From the NCBI GenBank assembly GCA_031548365.1, contig JAVBRD010000019.1:84511-148510 (forward strand): DNA of 64,000 nt. Reading direction: 5' to 3'. How positions within the stretch are numbered: the first letter of the stretch is position 1; each line of letters begins with the position of its first letter. Below are positions 63,874 to 64,000 of this stretch, piece by piece. The notes under the pieces are model-generated. The model did no database searches. It was not told the origin of the DNA and saw only the letters and a program-made list of their open reading frames with translations. The translations under genes were made by a program, and so were the position numbers. The stretch comes from JAVBRD01 sp031548365 (GTDB lineage: Bacteria; Bacillota; Clostridia; Christensenellales; UBA1750).

Positions 63874-64000
63874 GGGGGGGGGGGGGGGGGGGGGCAACCC
63901 CCACCCCCCGGGGGGGGAATTTAAAAAAGTGGGGGCGGGGGGGGGCGCGGCCACAGACCCAGAAACGCTAGAGGACGCCGGGGGGGGGACGGGGGGGGGC
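63871..64000. other. Poly-G low-complexity end, probably an artefact
   Basis: A run of 23 G from 63872 is followed by C- and G-rich low-complexity sequence with several long G runs. It has no repeat structure shared with the rest of the window and appears at the contig end inside a repeat. It is most simply explained by poly-G base calls or mis-assembly. Confidence 0.75.

Noticed and set aside
63871..64000. G-quadruplex or telomere-like end
   Set aside because: Irregular G runs with no repeat unit starting abruptly inside a genomic repeat; more like base-call or assembly artefact.

Overview
The window reads as a high-GC, endospore-forming member of the Bacillota (a clostridial lineage, probably gut or anaerobic digester). 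The evidence is a sigma-K gene, strong GGAGG-type ribosome binding sites, frequent TTG/GTG starts, LplB/YtcP-type sugar importers, PadR-HAAS(DUF1700)-DUF4097 and NfeD-flotillin gene pairs, and sigma-A promoters of Bacillota type. No rRNA, tRNA, CRISPR array, transposase or phage gene was seen. The last ~130 bases are poly-G low-complexity sequence and look like an assembly or sequencing artefact at a contig end.

Layout. 1-2.2 kb: DEAD-box RNA helicase facing a sigK-like gene whose last helix is lost. 2.4-9.6 kb: a sugar-import operon (two permeases and a binding lipoprotein) followed by two tandem paralogues of an unrecognised toroid-type, lyase-like family. 9.6-10.9 kb: a hairpin-rich non-coding stretch and a hypothetical gene. 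11-12.2 kb: URO-D-like protein. 12.3-26.3 kb: a long minus-strand block (APH-like kinase, methyltransferase, GH4, heterodimeric ABC exporter, YdeI-like protein, GH5-like pseudoenzyme, HAD, MATE, MFS, Nudix, small ORF, RlmH, CPBP protease). 26.5-32 kb: Gld-type ABC system (ATPase, permease, GldG-like, DUF4340) and an XRE/S24-like regulator. 32-36 kb: Imm-5-like protein, AraC-type regulator with an internal start, repeat-rich spacer, DUF4097/HAAS/PadR operon. 36-39 kb: GH43 with an ABC exporter. 39-43.6 kb: ABC-F ATPase with an attenuation-type leader, DUF4180, aldo/keto reductase, S41-like lipoprotein. 43.6-47.7 kb: Lhr helicase. 48-59.3 kb: a second glycan locus (GH127, serine hydrolase, GH78; divergent esterase; membrane protein, MFS, second GH78). 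59.7-63.8 kb: Lgt-like membrane protein with a phosphodiester-glycosidase, then NfeD and flotillin.

How it works together. The CAZyme content (two GH78 rhamnosidases, GH127 and GH43 arabinosidases, GH4, an esterase, two lyase-like proteins, and binding-protein-dependent and MFS transporters) fits uptake and intracellular trimming of plant arabinan/rhamnogalacturonan-type oligosaccharides. Most of these enzymes lack signal peptides, so the import step is central.

The most unusual non-gene signals are two families of intergenic structured repeats. Family A has two copies, each starting exactly 7 nt after the stop codon of a glycan-enzyme gene and folding into the same long hairpin with compensatory base changes. 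Family B has three copies with palindromes and covarying stems; the third lies at the point where the sequence collapses into poly-G. Other leads are the truncated sigK, the GH5 protein lacking its acid/base glutamate, a 23-codon leader peptide before the ABC-F gene, and a 50-codon ORF after rlmH.
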